From NCBI RefSeq assembly GCF_029269835.1, contig NZ_JARJBB010000021.1:34360-98359 (forward strand): a stretch of 64,000 nucleotides of DNA, written 5' to 3'. How positions within the stretch are numbered: position 1 is the first letter of the stretch; each line of letters opens with the position of its first letter. The stretch comes from Streptomyces tropicalis. GTDB taxonomy: Bacteria; Actinomycetota; Actinomycetes; Streptomycetales; Streptomycetaceae. Below the pieces are notes generated by a model. That model saw only the letters and a list, made by a program, of their open reading frames with translations, had not been told where the DNA came from and ran no database searches. Positions 15,461 to 24,104 of this stretch are shown one piece after another. The position numbers and the translations under genes are program-made.

Positions 15461-16261
15461 CTAGCGGCGGGTGCGTCCGCCGCGGCCGGTGAGCCTGGTC
15501 ACCCGCTCCCCCACGCCCCAGGACGTGACCCGCCACAGCGCCTCGACCACGATGTCGCGGCTCATCTTGGAGTCGCCGAGCTCCCGCTCGACGAAGGTGA
15601 TCGGGACCTCCACCACGTGGAAACCGGCCCGCACGGCCCGCCGGGCGAGGTCGACCTGGAAGCAGTAGCCCTGGGAGGCCACGTCCGCCAGCCCGAGGCC
15701 CTCGAGGGTCTCGCGGCGGAAGGCGCGGTAGCCGCCGGTGATGTCCCGGAGGGGAACGTCGAGCATCAGCCGCGAGTAGGTGCTGCCGCCGCGCGAGAGG
15801 AACTCGCGCGACTTCGGCCAGTTCACCACCCGGCCGCCCGGCACCCAGCGGGACCCCAGCACCAGGTCGGCGCCCTTGAGCGCGGTCAGCAGCCGGGGCA
15901 GCTCCTCCGGCTGGTGGGAGCCGTCGGCGTCCATCTCGACCAGAACGCCGTAGTCGCGCTCCAGGCCCCAGCGGAAGCCCGCGAGGTAGGCGGCGCCGAG
16001 GCCCTCCTTGCCCTTGCGGTGCAGCACGTGGACCTGTGCGTCCTCGGCCGCCAGCTCGTCGGCGATCTTGCCGGTGCCGTCGGGGCTGTTGTCGTCGGCC
16101 ACGAGGACGTGCGCCTCGGGCACGGCCTGCCGCACCCGGCCGATGATGGCCTTGACGTTCTCGGCCTCGTTGTAGGTCGGAATGATCACCAGGGCCGTGC
16201 CGAGCGGGCCGTGGTTGCGCTCCCCGGGCTGTGCCGCGCGGGTGCCGTCGCCGTCGTTCAC
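15461..16261 (-). CDS. ppm1: Polyprenol monophosphomannose synthase (GT2)
   Basis: This 266-residue GT2 enzyme transfers mannose from GDP-mannose to polyprenyl phosphate on the cytoplasmic face. VIIPTYNEAENVKAIIGRVR (near residue 25), VADDNSPDGTGKIAD (near 53), LEMDADGSHQPEEL-type DAD motif (VEMDADGSHQPE near 108) and GSRWVPGG (near 137) are classic dolichol-phosphate-mannose synthase motifs. There is no C-terminal membrane domain, matching actinobacterial Ppm1 catalytic domains. GTG at 16261 follows AAGGGG. In Streptomyces the product feeds Pmt protein O-mannosylation and phage phiC31 receptor glycosylation; S. coelicolor SCO1423 is the counterpart as I recall. Confidence 0.95.
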   Translation of the reverse strand: MNDGDGTRAAQPGERNHGPLGTALVIIPTYNEAENVKAIIGRVRQAVPEAHVLVADDNSPDGTGKIADELAAEDAQVHVLHRKGKEGLGAAYLAGFRWGLERDYGVLVEMDADGSHQPEELPRLLTALKGADLVLGSRWVPGGRVVNWPKSREFLSRGGSTYSRLMLDVPLRDITGGYRAFRRETLEGLGLADVASQGYCFQVDLARRAVRAGFHVVEVPITFVERELGDSKMSRDIVVEALWRVTSWGVGERVTRLTGRGGRTRR

Positions 16262-16813
16262 TGCTGCCCCTTCTGTCCGTCTCAGGGGACCACCATAATG
16301 GCCGCGGCCTGCGAGGACGTGACGGCACGTTCGTACCGCGGTGTCGATTGGGCAAGAGCGGAGTAAGGCCGCCCTTTTGGGACGTTCCGCGGAGTCCGGG
16401 GAACCGGCCGTCCTGCGGATGGGGGCCCGGCGCCCTTCGGGCCGACCTGGGACCCGCTGGCTGCGGACCGACCGAAAGCCGTTGTCTACTGAGCGTCCGG
16501 GCCCCACCCGGGTCACACCTTGCCGACCGTCCGAAACGTTCCCCCGCCGACGCGGGCGCTGAGCCTGGCTCCCGGTGGCGGTGACCCGGTGCGGCACACC
16601 GTCCCTGACCCAGCGGCGCTGCGACGCGTGCACGGAAGTTCCGCGGCCGGGCGTCCGGTGGTGGACCCGGCAGAACCTACCGGCCTTCCGCCACACCCTG
16701 TCAACAGCCGCTTGAACTGCGAAAACACCGAGCCGGGAGGCTGGAGCCCCGAGGATGCGCAGGTCGCGCGACGGGACGGCGGGCGGCCGCGGCCAGCGTG
16801 TCGCCCCCGGAGA
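16262..16813. other. 552-base spacer upstream of ppm1
   Basis: This spacer lies between the start of ppm1 and the 3' end of the amidohydrolase gene, both on the minus strand. On the minus strand TTGACA at about 16693-16698, followed 19 bases later by TAGGTT, resembles a housekeeping promoter that would give a leader of about 400 bases. I see no ORF with family resemblance inside and no tRNA. Whether a small RNA or peptide occupies the leader cannot be decided from sequence. Confidence 0.4.
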
Positions 16814-18427
16814 TCACTCGCCCGGCCGTACGAAGACGGTCCGTCCGCCGACGACCGTGCGCAGGCAGACGGGCAGGTCGCGGCCCGGGGTGAGATCCGG
16901 CAGGCCGGGGGTGCCGGAGCGCGGGTCGGTCGACCAGCGGGCCACCCGGTCGTCCGGGGCCTGCACGACGAGCTCGCCGGTCCGCCACACGGCGTAGTCC
17001 GCGGGGGCCCCCGGCACGAGCACGCCCGCGTCGTCGCGGCCGGCGGCCCGCCAGCCGCCGCGGGTGTGGGCGGTGAACGCGGCCCGGACGGAGACCCGGT
17101 GCTCCGGGGTGCGGTGGAAGGCCGCCGCCCGGACCGTGCCCCAGGGGTCGAGCGGGGTGACGGGGCTGTCCGAGCCGAAGGCCAGCGGGACGCCGGCGCG
17201 CAGCAGGGCCGCGAAGGGATTCAGGGTGGCCGCCCGCTCCGCGCCGAGGCGCTCGGCGTACATGCCGTCCGGGCCGCCCCACAGGGCGTCGAAGGCCGGC
17301 TGCACGGAGGCCGTGAGGCCCAGCTCGGCGAAGGCGGCCACGGCCTCGGGGGTGAGCATCTCGGCGTGCTCGATCCGGTGCCGGGCGGCCCGGATGCGGG
17401 CCGTGCCCACCTTGTCGGCGGCGGCGCGCACGCCCTCGACGACGGCGGTCAGCGCGGCGTCGCCGATGGCGTGGAAGCCCGCCTGGAGACCGGCCTCCGT
17501 GCAGGCGACGACGTGGGCGGCGACGGCGTCCGCGTCCAGGTAGGCGGTGCCGCTGTGGCCGGCGTCCGCGTAGGCGCCGTGCAGGCAGGCCGTGTGCGAG
17601 CCGATGGAGCCGTCGGCGAAGAGGTCGCCGGCCGCTCCCCGGGCGCCCAGCTCGCGGGCCCGGGCGATGCCCTCCTCGCCCGCCTCGGCCCAGTAGCCGA
17701 CGACCCGCGGGCCCGGCTCCTCGGCGGCGAGCGCGAGCAGGCCGGCGAGGTCGTCGGCGGAGGAGATGTCCGGTCCGGCGCACTCGTGCACCGAGCCGAT
17801 GCCGAGGGAGGCCGCACGGGCCAGGGCGGCCCGCTGCGCGGCGGCGCGCCGGGCGGGGGTGACGGCGGCGAACGCGGCGGCGCGCACGGCGTGGTGGGCG
17901 TCGGCGGTGAGCGGTCCCTCGCCGCCCGCGGCCGCCCCCGGGACGAGGTCGAGCAGTGCCGTGGTGACGACCGCGGAGTGGACGTCGATCCGGCTGAGGT
18001 AGAGGGGGCGGTGGCCGGTGGCCTCGTCGAGCTCGGCGCGCGTGGGCGGACGGCCCCCGGGCCAGCGGGCCGCGTCCCAGCCGTGGCCGAGCAGGACGCG
18101 GTCGTGCGGGCGGGCCGCGGCGAACTCCCGCACCGCCGCGAGGGCCGCGGCCAGCGACGGGGCGCCGGACAGGTCCAGGCCGGTCAGCGCGAGCCCCGTG
18201 GCCGTGGCGTGGACGTGCGCGTCGGTGAAGGCCGGGGTGACCAGGGCGCCGTCCAGGTCGACCACCTCGTCGACTCCGTCGGCGAAGGCGTCGGCGGCGC
18301 CCTCCGAGCCGACCCAGGCCACGTGACCCGCCTCGACGACCATCGCCGTGGCGAACGGGTCGGCGGGGCTGTGGACCTCCCCGCGGCGGAGGAGGACGGT
18401 CTGGGGCTCGGCGGTGCGCTCACTCAT
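16814..18427 (-). CDS. Amidohydrolase family 3 (YtcJ-like)
   Basis: This 537-residue metal-dependent hydrolase begins with the urease-like beta domain (GEVHSPADPFATAMVVEAGHVAWVG). The DAHVHA metal motif near residue 70 is the HxH pair. A long insert typical of the YtcJ/AtzF-like branch follows, then GSIGSHTACLHGAY near 275, RHRIEHAEML near 345 and FGSDSPVTPLDPW near 410 with the metal-binding Asp. Relatives hydrolyse exocyclic amides or formylated amines; no substrate can be fixed. ATG at 18427 gives MSERTAEPQ; the leader has no strong Shine-Dalgarno. The next gene upstream, 47 bases away on the same strand, is an Lrp/AsnC regulator. Confidence 0.9.
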   Translation of the reverse strand: MSERTAEPQTVLLRRGEVHSPADPFATAMVVEAGHVAWVGSEGAADAFADGVDEVVDLDGALVTPAFTDAHVHATATGLALTGLDLSGAPSLAAALAAVREFAAARPHDRVLLGHGWDAARWPGGRPPTRAELDEATGHRPLYLSRIDVHSAVVTTALLDLVPGAAAGGEGPLTADAHHAVRAAAFAAVTPARRAAAQRAALARAASLGIGSVHECAGPDISSADDLAGLLALAAEEPGPRVVGYWAEAGEEGIARARELGARGAAGDLFADGSIGSHTACLHGAYADAGHSGTAYLDADAVAAHVVACTEAGLQAGFHAIGDAALTAVVEGVRAAADKVGTARIRAARHRIEHAEMLTPEAVAAFAELGLTASVQPAFDALWGGPDGMYAERLGAERAATLNPFAALLRAGVPLAFGSDSPVTPLDPWGTVRAAAFHRTPEHRVSVRAAFTAHTRGGWRAAGRDDAGVLVPGAPADYAVWRTGELVVQAPDDRVARWSTDPRSGTPGLPDLTPGRDLPVCLRTVVGGRTVFVRPGE

Positions 18428-18474
18428 GGGGAACAGTCTCGCCCCTGCCCGGGACGGCCGGGCACGCAGGTCGA

Positions 18475-18915
18475 TCAGATGCGCGGCGGGCGCGCCTCGT
18501 AGGGGGTCGACAGCACCACCGTGGTGCGGGTGGAGACGCCGGCCAGGGACCGCAGCCGGGCCAGCAGCTCCTCCAGCTCGTGCGGGGTGCCGACGCGCAC
18601 CTTGAGGATGTAGTTCTCGTCCCCGGCGACGCTGTGGCAGGCCTCGATCTCGGGCACGCCGCCCAGGCGGTCGGCGATGTCGTCGGGGGCGCTGGGGTCG
18701 AACGGCTTCACCGAGATGAAGGCGGTCATGGGCAGTCCCACCGCCTCCGGGTCGACCACCGCGGCATAGCCGCGGATGACGCCGCGCTGTTCCAGCCGCC
18801 GCACCCGCTGGTGCACGGCCGACGTGGACAGGCCCGTGGCCTTGCCCAGGTCGGTGTAGCTCATCCGCCCGTCCTTGACGAGCAGCTGCACGATCTGTCG
18901 GTCCAGCTCCTCCAT
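18475..18915 (-). CDS. Lrp/AsnC family transcriptional regulator
   Basis: This 146-residue protein has a helix-turn-helix at about residues 4-50 (LDRQIVQLLVKDGRMSYTDL, then LSTSAVHQRVRRLEQRGVIRGY). A RAM/AsnC ligand-binding beta-alpha domain follows, with GLPMTAFISVKPF and ACHSVAGDENYILKVRV marking the effector pocket. Such regulators form octamers and respond to amino acids. It precedes the amidohydrolase gene by 47 bases, so it may control it as well as itself. The region to its right holds the promoters for this gene and the rightward zinc-ribbon-like gene. The ATG at 18915 lacks a strong ribosome-binding site. Confidence 0.93.
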   Translation of the reverse strand: MEELDRQIVQLLVKDGRMSYTDLGKATGLSTSAVHQRVRRLEQRGVIRGYAAVVDPEAVGLPMTAFISVKPFDPSAPDDIADRLGGVPEIEACHSVAGDENYILKVRVGTPHELEELLARLRSLAGVSTRTTVVLSTPYEARPPRI

Positions 18916-19185
18916 GACGCAAGAACCTACAGGGCCGGTGATCTCCCCGGACACACGGCGGCCCGGTTCGCCGCCGGTGGACGGGGCCCGGGCGGGCCCC
19001 GAGCGGGCCGCCCGGGGGTGCGGTGGCGCCGCCGCAGCCACCCCCACCGACCCCATGTGACGAAGGCCACACGTTCGGAGCAGTCTCCGGGATGTCCCCG
19101 TGATTACGTCCGAGACCCGGAGGGAAGTGCTTGCTGTGGTCGAGGCCGCAGTGCCTTCACGGCCCAGCCTTAGGGGGAGAATCCC

Positions 19186-19629
19186 ATGCACAGTCTCAAG
19201 CGCCCTGGTCGATCCGTGCCCAAGCGGCAGCAGCCGGTCGCCGAGCCCCAGCCGGAGGGCGTCGAACGCGACGTCCTCGACGACGTGGACGGCGACGAGC
19301 TCGACGCCTACGACACCTTCGAGATGTACCGGGTGATCTGCCCGGACTGCGCGCAGCCCATCGCCCTGCTGGCGGACGAGGACGTCCTGCCGGAGCACGC
19401 GCTGTGCGCCTCGCCGTGGAACCCGTTCGGGCTGTCGGTGTGCACCGGCACCGGCCGCCGTGCCGCCGAAGCCCGGCCGGCGGACGAGTCCTTCGAGCCC
19501 CAGGAGCAGGACACCGCCCTGCTCCTGACGCTGCCTCAGGGCCTGGACTGGCGGATGCAGCCCTTCTCGCACGTCGGCGGCCCGGGCTCGCGCCCGATGC
19601 GTATGCCGGTGATGCGCCGGGCCGCCTGA
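19186..19629 (+). CDS. Conserved hypothetical protein with a zinc-ribbon-like Cys cluster
   Basis: This 147-residue, acidic, soluble protein is not one I can assign to a function. An N-terminal basic and Pro-rich tail (SLKRPGRSVPKRQQP) leads into CPDCAQPIALLADEDVLPEHALC near residues 52-74 and a further Cys in SVCTGTG near 86. CxxC with two later Cys could bind zinc. The C-terminus ends MRMPVMRRAA. The ATG at 19186 follows AGGGGGAGA at a good distance. It appears to be a Streptomyces-specific conserved protein lying divergent from the Lrp gene. Confidence 0.8.
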   Translation: MHSLKRPGRSVPKRQQPVAEPQPEGVERDVLDDVDGDELDAYDTFEMYRVICPDCAQPIALLADEDVLPEHALCASPWNPFGLSVCTGTGRRAAEARPADESFEPQEQDTALLLTLPQGLDWRMQPFSHVGGPGSRPMRMPVMRRAA

Positions 19630-19812
19630 GCCGCCCCGCGTCCCTCCCGTACTCCCGGTCCGCACCGCGGCACGCTGCACGCCGTGGCGCGGTTCGGCGT
19701 GCCCGGACCGGGGCCCCGGTGCCTCCGGCTCCCCCGTGCGGCGGACCCATGGGACGCACGGCCGATTCCATCCGCCGGTGACCCGGGCGCCCGCGCGCGC
19801 GTTGAGCCGGGT

Positions 19813-20055
19813 ATGACTCCCCCGAACACGACCGGGCGTCAACGCCTCATCTTCGTGCCGCCGCCCGCAGAATCGGTTCCGCCGCCTCCGCAGCCGCAGG
19901 ACCCGCCGATCTACCGCGACCTGATGCGCGCCTGGGCGGACGGGGGCCGCACCCTGCCGGGGCGCCACGACCCGGAATGGGCACGGCTGGCGGCGCCTCC
20001 GGCCGGGGCGCGGTCGCTCAGCGGGTCTCCGGACCCGCTAGGTGACGGGCGATGA
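19813..20055 (+). CDS. Small Pro-rich hypothetical protein overlapping the acyl-CoA dehydrogenase 3' end
   Basis: This 80-residue frame encodes TPPNTTGRQRLIFVPPP, a Pro-rich linker, then a conserved-looking core, DPPIYRDLMRAWADGGRTLPGRHDPEWARLAAPP. Short Streptomyces proteins with a similar xPPxYRxL...GRTLPGRxDxEW pattern are known to me only as hypotheticals. Its last 38 bases run antisense to the end of the acyl-CoA dehydrogenase gene. The ATG at 19813 has only a weak GAGCCGGG upstream. The core and its position in a real gap between genes support it, but a spurious frame cannot be excluded. Confidence 0.55.
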   Translation: MTPPNTTGRQRLIFVPPPAESVPPPPQPQDPPIYRDLMRAWADGGRTLPGRHDPEWARLAAPPAGARSLSGSPDPLGDGR

Positions 20056-21190
20056 CCATCCGCTGGATCTGGTTGGTGCCCTCGACGATCTGCAGGACCT
20101 TGGCCTCGCGCATGTAGCGCTCCGCCGGGAAGTCCGCCGTGTAGCCGTAACCGCCGAGCACCTGCACGGCATCGGTGGTGACCTTCATCGCGGTGTCGGT
20201 GCAGAACAGCTTGGCCATGGCCGCCTGGCGGGCGAACGGCCGCCCCGCGTCGCGCAACCGGGCCGCGGCGAGGTAGAGCGCCCGGCCCGCCTCGACCTGG
20301 GTCGCCATGTCCGCCAGCAGGAAGCGCAGCCCCTGGAAGTCCGAGATGGGGCGCCCGAACTGCTGCCGGCCGGCCGCGTAGGCCACCGCCTCGTCCAGGG
20401 CGGCCTGGGCGACGCCTATCGCGCAGGCCGCGATGCCGAGCCGGCCGGAGTCGAGGGCGGACAGGGCGATGGCGAAGCCCTGCCCCTCCTCGCCCACGCG
20501 CCGCTCGTCGGGCACGCGCACCCCGTCGAGGTGGATCTGCGCGGTCGGCGAGCCCTTCAGGCCCATCTTCCGCTCCGGCGCCGCGGCACTGAGGCCCTCC
20601 GCGTCGCCGGGCACCAGGAAGGCGGTGATCCCGCGCGCGCCGGCCTCGCCGGTGCGGGCCATCACCGTGTAGAAGTCGGCGATCCCGCCGTGCGTGATCC
20701 ACGCCTTGGTGCCGGTGAGCACCCAGTCGCCGCCGTCCCGGACCGCCCTGGTGCGCAGCGAGGCGGCGTCGGAGCCGGAGGAGGGCTCGGACAGGGCGTA
20801 CGCGCCGAGCAGTCCGCCGGTGAGCATCGCGGGCAGGTGCTCGACCTGCTGCTGCTTGGTGCCGTACGTGGCGAGCCCGTAGGCGGCGAGGGTGTGCACG
20901 CTCAGACCGAGGCCGACGGTGAGCCGGACCGCTGCCAGCTCCTCGAGCACCTGGAGGTAGACCTCGTAGGGCTGCTCGCCGCCGCCGTACTCGGCGTCGT
21001 AGGGCAGGCCGAGCAGGCCCGCCTCCGAGAGCAGGGCGAAGACCTCGCGGGGGAAGCGTCCGGCGTCCTCCTCCTCGGCCGCCTTCGGGGCGATCTCACG
21101 CTGCGCGATGTCGCGGACGAGTGAGATCAGATCCCGGGCCTCGTCCGTGGGCAGTTGCCGGTCCACCGGCTGCGGGGCGCGGTCGGGCAT
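20018..21190 (-). CDS. Acyl-CoA dehydrogenase
   Basis: This 390-residue flavoenzyme performs alpha,beta-dehydrogenation of acyl-CoAs with ETF as electron acceptor. It has LLGLPYDAEYGGGEQPYE near residue 55, ALSEPSSGSDAASLRT (FAD and substrate loop) near 125, WVLTGTKAWITHGGIADFY near 145, and RQQFGRPISDFQGLRF near 280. The C-terminal VLGGYGYTADFPAERYMREAKVLQIVEGTNQIQR (residues about 345-378) contains the catalytic Glu before GTNQIQR. ATG at 21190 follows GGAGGAG. A TetR regulator lies 300 bases upstream on the same strand and may control it. The chain-length preference is not readable. Confidence 0.96.
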   Translation of the reverse strand: MPDRAPQPVDRQLPTDEARDLISLVRDIAQREIAPKAAEEEDAGRFPREVFALLSEAGLLGLPYDAEYGGGEQPYEVYLQVLEELAAVRLTVGLGLSVHTLAAYGLATYGTKQQQVEHLPAMLTGGLLGAYALSEPSSGSDAASLRTRAVRDGGDWVLTGTKAWITHGGIADFYTVMARTGEAGARGITAFLVPGDAEGLSAAAPERKMGLKGSPTAQIHLDGVRVPDERRVGEEGQGFAIALSALDSGRLGIAACAIGVAQAALDEAVAYAAGRQQFGRPISDFQGLRFLLADMATQVEAGRALYLAAARLRDAGRPFARQAAMAKLFCTDTAMKVTTDAVQVLGGYGYTADFPAERYMREAKVLQIVEGTNQIQRMVIARHLAGPETR

Positions 21191-21490
21191 GGCGACGCTC
21201 TCCTCCCTGTGTCGGGCACGTCGGCGGACGCGCGCCTTGGGTGGAGGCGGCTCCGCCGGGTCGTTCTGGGGACCAGCCGGCGGAGGCTTCTCCGGGTCTC
21301 GGAAGCGGCTGACCAGCGGCTGTGCGCTGAGTATGCCCGATTGCGGACACGGAGTCACCAGTTAACGACCGCTTACTTCGGATAAGGATTCACATCATCC
21401 CACCGACTCGTGCCCGCGGCCCGTCCAGGGGGTCCGGCCGGGGTGCGGGGTACGGCGGGAGGCGTGCCCGCGGGAGGGGGCGGGCGCCGC
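21191..21490. promoter_or_regulatory. Promoter region of the acyl-CoA dehydrogenase with a TTAACGACCGCTTA element
   Basis: This 300-base spacer lies between the acyl-CoA dehydrogenase start and the TetR gene end. The only AT-rich part is 21357-21400. It contains TTAACGACCGCTTA at 21362-21375, a partial dyad resembling TetR-family operators of the AACGxxCGTT kind. No gene is seen in the spacer. Confidence 0.35.
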
Positions 21491-22180
21491 TCAGGCGCCG
21501 CGGCAGGCGGCGGAGGGGGCCGGGTGGGAGGGGTCCATCTCCCCGACCGCCCGCAGCGCGCCGCCCAGCGTCTTCACGAGCAGGTCGCGCATGGTCTCGC
21601 GGGAGAGCCCGGGGCGGTCGATCCAGTCGAGCGTGGCGCCCTCGACGCTGCACACCCAGCTGAGCAGGCCCATCCGGGCCAGCGGGGCGATGGCGGTGCG
21701 CCCGTACGCGCCCTCGGCGATGGTCGCGACGATCGCCTCGCGCACCCCGTCCCGGACGGCGTGCACCTCGGCGTCGAAGCCGACGCCGCCGCTGACGATG
21801 GTGCGGAAGGCGGCCTGGTTGTGCTCGGCGTAGCGGAGGTAGCCGTCGATGGTGCGCTGCACCCGGTCGACCGGGGGCAGCGCGGCGCCGCCGGCCGCGA
21901 AGGCGACCAGGTCGGCCACCGAGTCCTCGATGATCGCCAGGTAGTAGCCGCGCTTGGAGTGGAAGTAGTAGTAGATCAGGCCCTTGGCGACGTGGGCCTG
22001 GCGGGCGATGTCGTCCATGGACAGCGCGTCGTAGGAGGTGTCGGCGAACAGCGTGCGCCCGATGGCGATGAGTTCGGCGCGGCGGGCCAGGGAGCGCTGG
22101 GTGCCCCGCACCCGGGTCGGAGTACCGGCGGACGCGCGGGCTCGGGGGACGACGGCGTCGCGCTGATGACTCGTGTTCAC
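21491..22180 (-). CDS. TetR/AcrR family transcriptional regulator
   Basis: This 229-residue protein has a TetR helix-turn-helix at about residues 30-80 (RRAELIAIGRTLFADTSYDALSMDDIARQ, then AHVAKGLIYYYFHSKRGYY). The C-terminal ligand-binding domain is helical and includes YLRYAEHNQAAFRTIVSGG near 120 and MGLLSWVCSVEGATLDWIDR near 170. The IYYYFHSK recognition helix is typical. It lies upstream of an acyl-CoA dehydrogenase and downstream of the SCO1431-type peptide gene on the same strand, so lipid-related ligands are possible. The start at 22180 gives MNTSHQRDAVVPRARAS; a shorter start is possible, since the first 25 residues are not part of the domain. Confidence 0.93.
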   Translation of the reverse strand: MNTSHQRDAVVPRARASAGTPTRVRGTQRSLARRAELIAIGRTLFADTSYDALSMDDIARQAHVAKGLIYYYFHSKRGYYLAIIEDSVADLVAFAAGGAALPPVDRVQRTIDGYLRYAEHNQAAFRTIVSGGVGFDAEVHAVRDGVREAIVATIAEGAYGRTAIAPLARMGLLSWVCSVEGATLDWIDRPGLSRETMRDLLVKTLGGALRAVGEMDPSHPAPSAACRGA

Positions 22181-22242
22181 TTCAGGCCTGTCTCCAACTG
22201 GCGGCGGGACAACCGCAGTATGGCAGGCCGGTATGCCTCAGG

Positions 22243-22383
22243 TCACAGCAGTCCGAGCCGGGTGACGAGCATCGCGGTCACCACGACGAGGACCCATCCC
22301 AGGACGTGCTCCAGGTGCCGGGGTCCGTCGCCCTTGGGGCCGCCGGTGCGGACGCGGGCGGCGGTGGCTGACTGTGCGGTCAT
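22243..22383 (-). CDS. SCO1431-family small membrane protein
   Basis: This 46-residue protein begins TAQSATAARVRTGG and ends with one membrane helix, EHVLGWVLVVVTAMLVTRLGLL. It matches the small Streptomyces family named after SCO1431 in length, order and the RHLEHVLGWVLVVV segment. GAGAGACC precedes the ATG at 22383. The function is unknown. The gene is 62 bases upstream of tetR and downstream of the C39-like peptidase, all read leftwards, so they may share a transcript. Confidence 0.85.
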   Translation of the reverse strand: MTAQSATAARVRTGGPKGDGPRHLEHVLGWVLVVVTAMLVTRLGLL

Positions 22384-22537
22384 GGTCTCTCGCAGTGGTC
22401 CTCGGGTGCTGACTGGACTTCCCCGCCCCCGCTCCCCACCTTGCCATCGCCGGCGGCCGCAGCGGCGGAGAGCTTGGTCACAGGCGGGGTCCGGTCCCGG
22501 CCCAGGTGGAGCACCGGGGCCGGGGCCGTGTCCCGCT

Positions 22538-23935
22538 TCAGCGCACGCCGACCGCGGCGAGTGCCTGGCGCCGGCGGGCATCGGGAACGGCCGGGAAGTA
22601 CAGGTAGCAGATGCCGCCGCTGCCGGAGACGGTCTGGCCCGAGGCGTTGTGGCGCTTCGTCCTGAGCCAGACGTTCTCGAACTCGCGGCGGCGGTAGACC
22701 CGCCGGACCGCCGAGTCGGCGGGTGCGGCCGGGTCGTTGGCGATCACGTCGCCGTCCGCGGTGAAGCCGACGACCGCCATCAGATGCCCGGCGGTCCCGT
22801 AACCGGCGCCGGTCAGTTCGGTCTTGAGGAAGGACTGGGAGGTCATGGCCGGGACCCCGGCCGCGATCAGGGTCTCCAGGTCGGTCAGCGAGCCGAGCCG
22901 GGTGACCACGCCCTGCAGGCCGGTGAAGGTGGCCGCGTAGGCGGCGTTGAAGGGCCAGTTGCCGCAGCCCGCGTACTGGTAGTCGTAGGTGTACCGGGCG
23001 GCGTTGCAGACCTGCGGGTCGGCGTACGAGGGGTCGACCCAGGCCAGTTGCGCCGCGGTGAGGCGGCCGCCCCAGTACTCGACGGCCATCTGCGTGGAGG
23101 TGGGGCTGCACCAGGCCTCGCCCCCGTTGTCGTACTGCGGGTACTGCCCGGCGTGGATCTCCTGCGAGTAGCGCGGGACGGCCAGTTCCCCGGACGCGCC
23201 GGGCGTGGAGGCCGGGACGGTGAAGCGGTCCGGGACGTCGGAGACCATGGCGCCCGCCCGCCACACCGTGGGGGTGAGCTTCGTGCCGGGCCTGCGGTAC
23301 AGGGTGAGGCGCAGGCGGTACGCGGCCAGCCGCAGCCCCGAGGCCGGGGTGTCGATCGCGAAGGTGTCGGTGCCGATGCTGCTGCGGCCGTCGCCCTGCC
23401 CGTCGACGGAGGTCCGCCGGATGTCCTGGTCCCCGGCGGCCCAGCGGCCCATCACGTACCAGGGGGTGTCCGTACCGTCGGAGTACGTGCCCCTCAGCTC
23501 CACCTGGAGCCAGGTGCCTGCCGGGGTGTGCGCGTTCCAGGAGGCGACCGCCTCGGTACCGGGGACCGGGGGCCGGTGCACGGGCGAGGTCCAGGTGGCG
23601 TAGTCCCAGGTCGCGGTCCGGCCGGTGTGCGGGTCGGTGTAGCCGGTGCTGCCCGCGGGGGCGGCGATCACGATGCCGGCCCGCTCGCCGGCGGCGGGGG
23701 CGGTGCCCCGGGATTCGCCGCCGCGCCAGTCGGCGGCGGTGGTCCAGCCGCGGTAGTCGACCCGGCGGGCCGGGGCGCGGCCGCCGCGGTGGGTCCCGGC
23801 CCGCACGTCGGGATCGGTGTGCGGGACGCCGGCGGCGGCCGCCGGGGCCGCGCCGCCGGCGGCCGTGGCGGTCGCCGCAGCGGCGACCGCGGCGGCCAGG
23901 ACGGTGCGGCGGGTCGGCTGTTCGGCTCTGCTCAT
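22538..23935 (-). CDS. Exported C39-like cysteine peptidase
   Basis: This 465-residue protein begins with a Tat-like signal (PTRRTVLAAAVAAAATATAAGG) and an AAAAGV cleavage region near residue 36. A beta-rich N-terminal domain (about 55-240) precedes the papain-fold domain. In the latter EAWCSPTSTQMAVEYWGG near 275 carries the catalytic Cys, AGHLMAVVGFTADGD near 370 the His, and VIANDPAAP near 383 the Asp. The family is labelled peptidase C39-like or DUF; substrates are not established for the secreted Streptomyces members. The start at 23935 gives MSRAEQ. A perfect ACCAATATTGGT palindrome lies 109 bases upstream. Confidence 0.88.
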   Translation of the reverse strand: MSRAEQPTRRTVLAAAVAAAATATAAGGAAPAAAAGVPHTDPDVRAGTHRGGRAPARRVDYRGWTTAADWRGGESRGTAPAAGERAGIVIAAPAGSTGYTDPHTGRTATWDYATWTSPVHRPPVPGTEAVASWNAHTPAGTWLQVELRGTYSDGTDTPWYVMGRWAAGDQDIRRTSVDGQGDGRSSIGTDTFAIDTPASGLRLAAYRLRLTLYRRPGTKLTPTVWRAGAMVSDVPDRFTVPASTPGASGELAVPRYSQEIHAGQYPQYDNGGEAWCSPTSTQMAVEYWGGRLTAAQLAWVDPSYADPQVCNAARYTYDYQYAGCGNWPFNAAYAATFTGLQGVVTRLGSLTDLETLIAAGVPAMTSQSFLKTELTGAGYGTAGHLMAVVGFTADGDVIANDPAAPADSAVRRVYRRREFENVWLRTKRHNASGQTVSGSGGICYLYFPAVPDARRRQALAAVGVR

Positions 23936-24043
23936 GGGTGGGAGACCCCCAGTGTCCGAGTCGGGGCGGGTCCGTGCACGGCAATGGGCCCACTATGGCC
24001 GCGGCGACCGGCCGCGGCCAGCACTTCGGCCTGCGCCACGCCC

Positions 24044-24055
24044 ACCAATATTGGT
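24044..24055. promoter_or_regulatory. ACCAATATTGGT palindrome upstream of the C39-like peptidase
   Basis: This 12-base perfect palindrome lies in the 169-base gap between the peptidase start and the permease end. It is AT-rich for this genome and placed where an operator for the peptidase would be. No matching regulator is evident. Confidence 0.4.
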
Positions 24056-24104
24056 CTCCGCCACTGGCGTGACCCGGGGGAACGCGCCCCGACCGGACGG
24101 GGTG

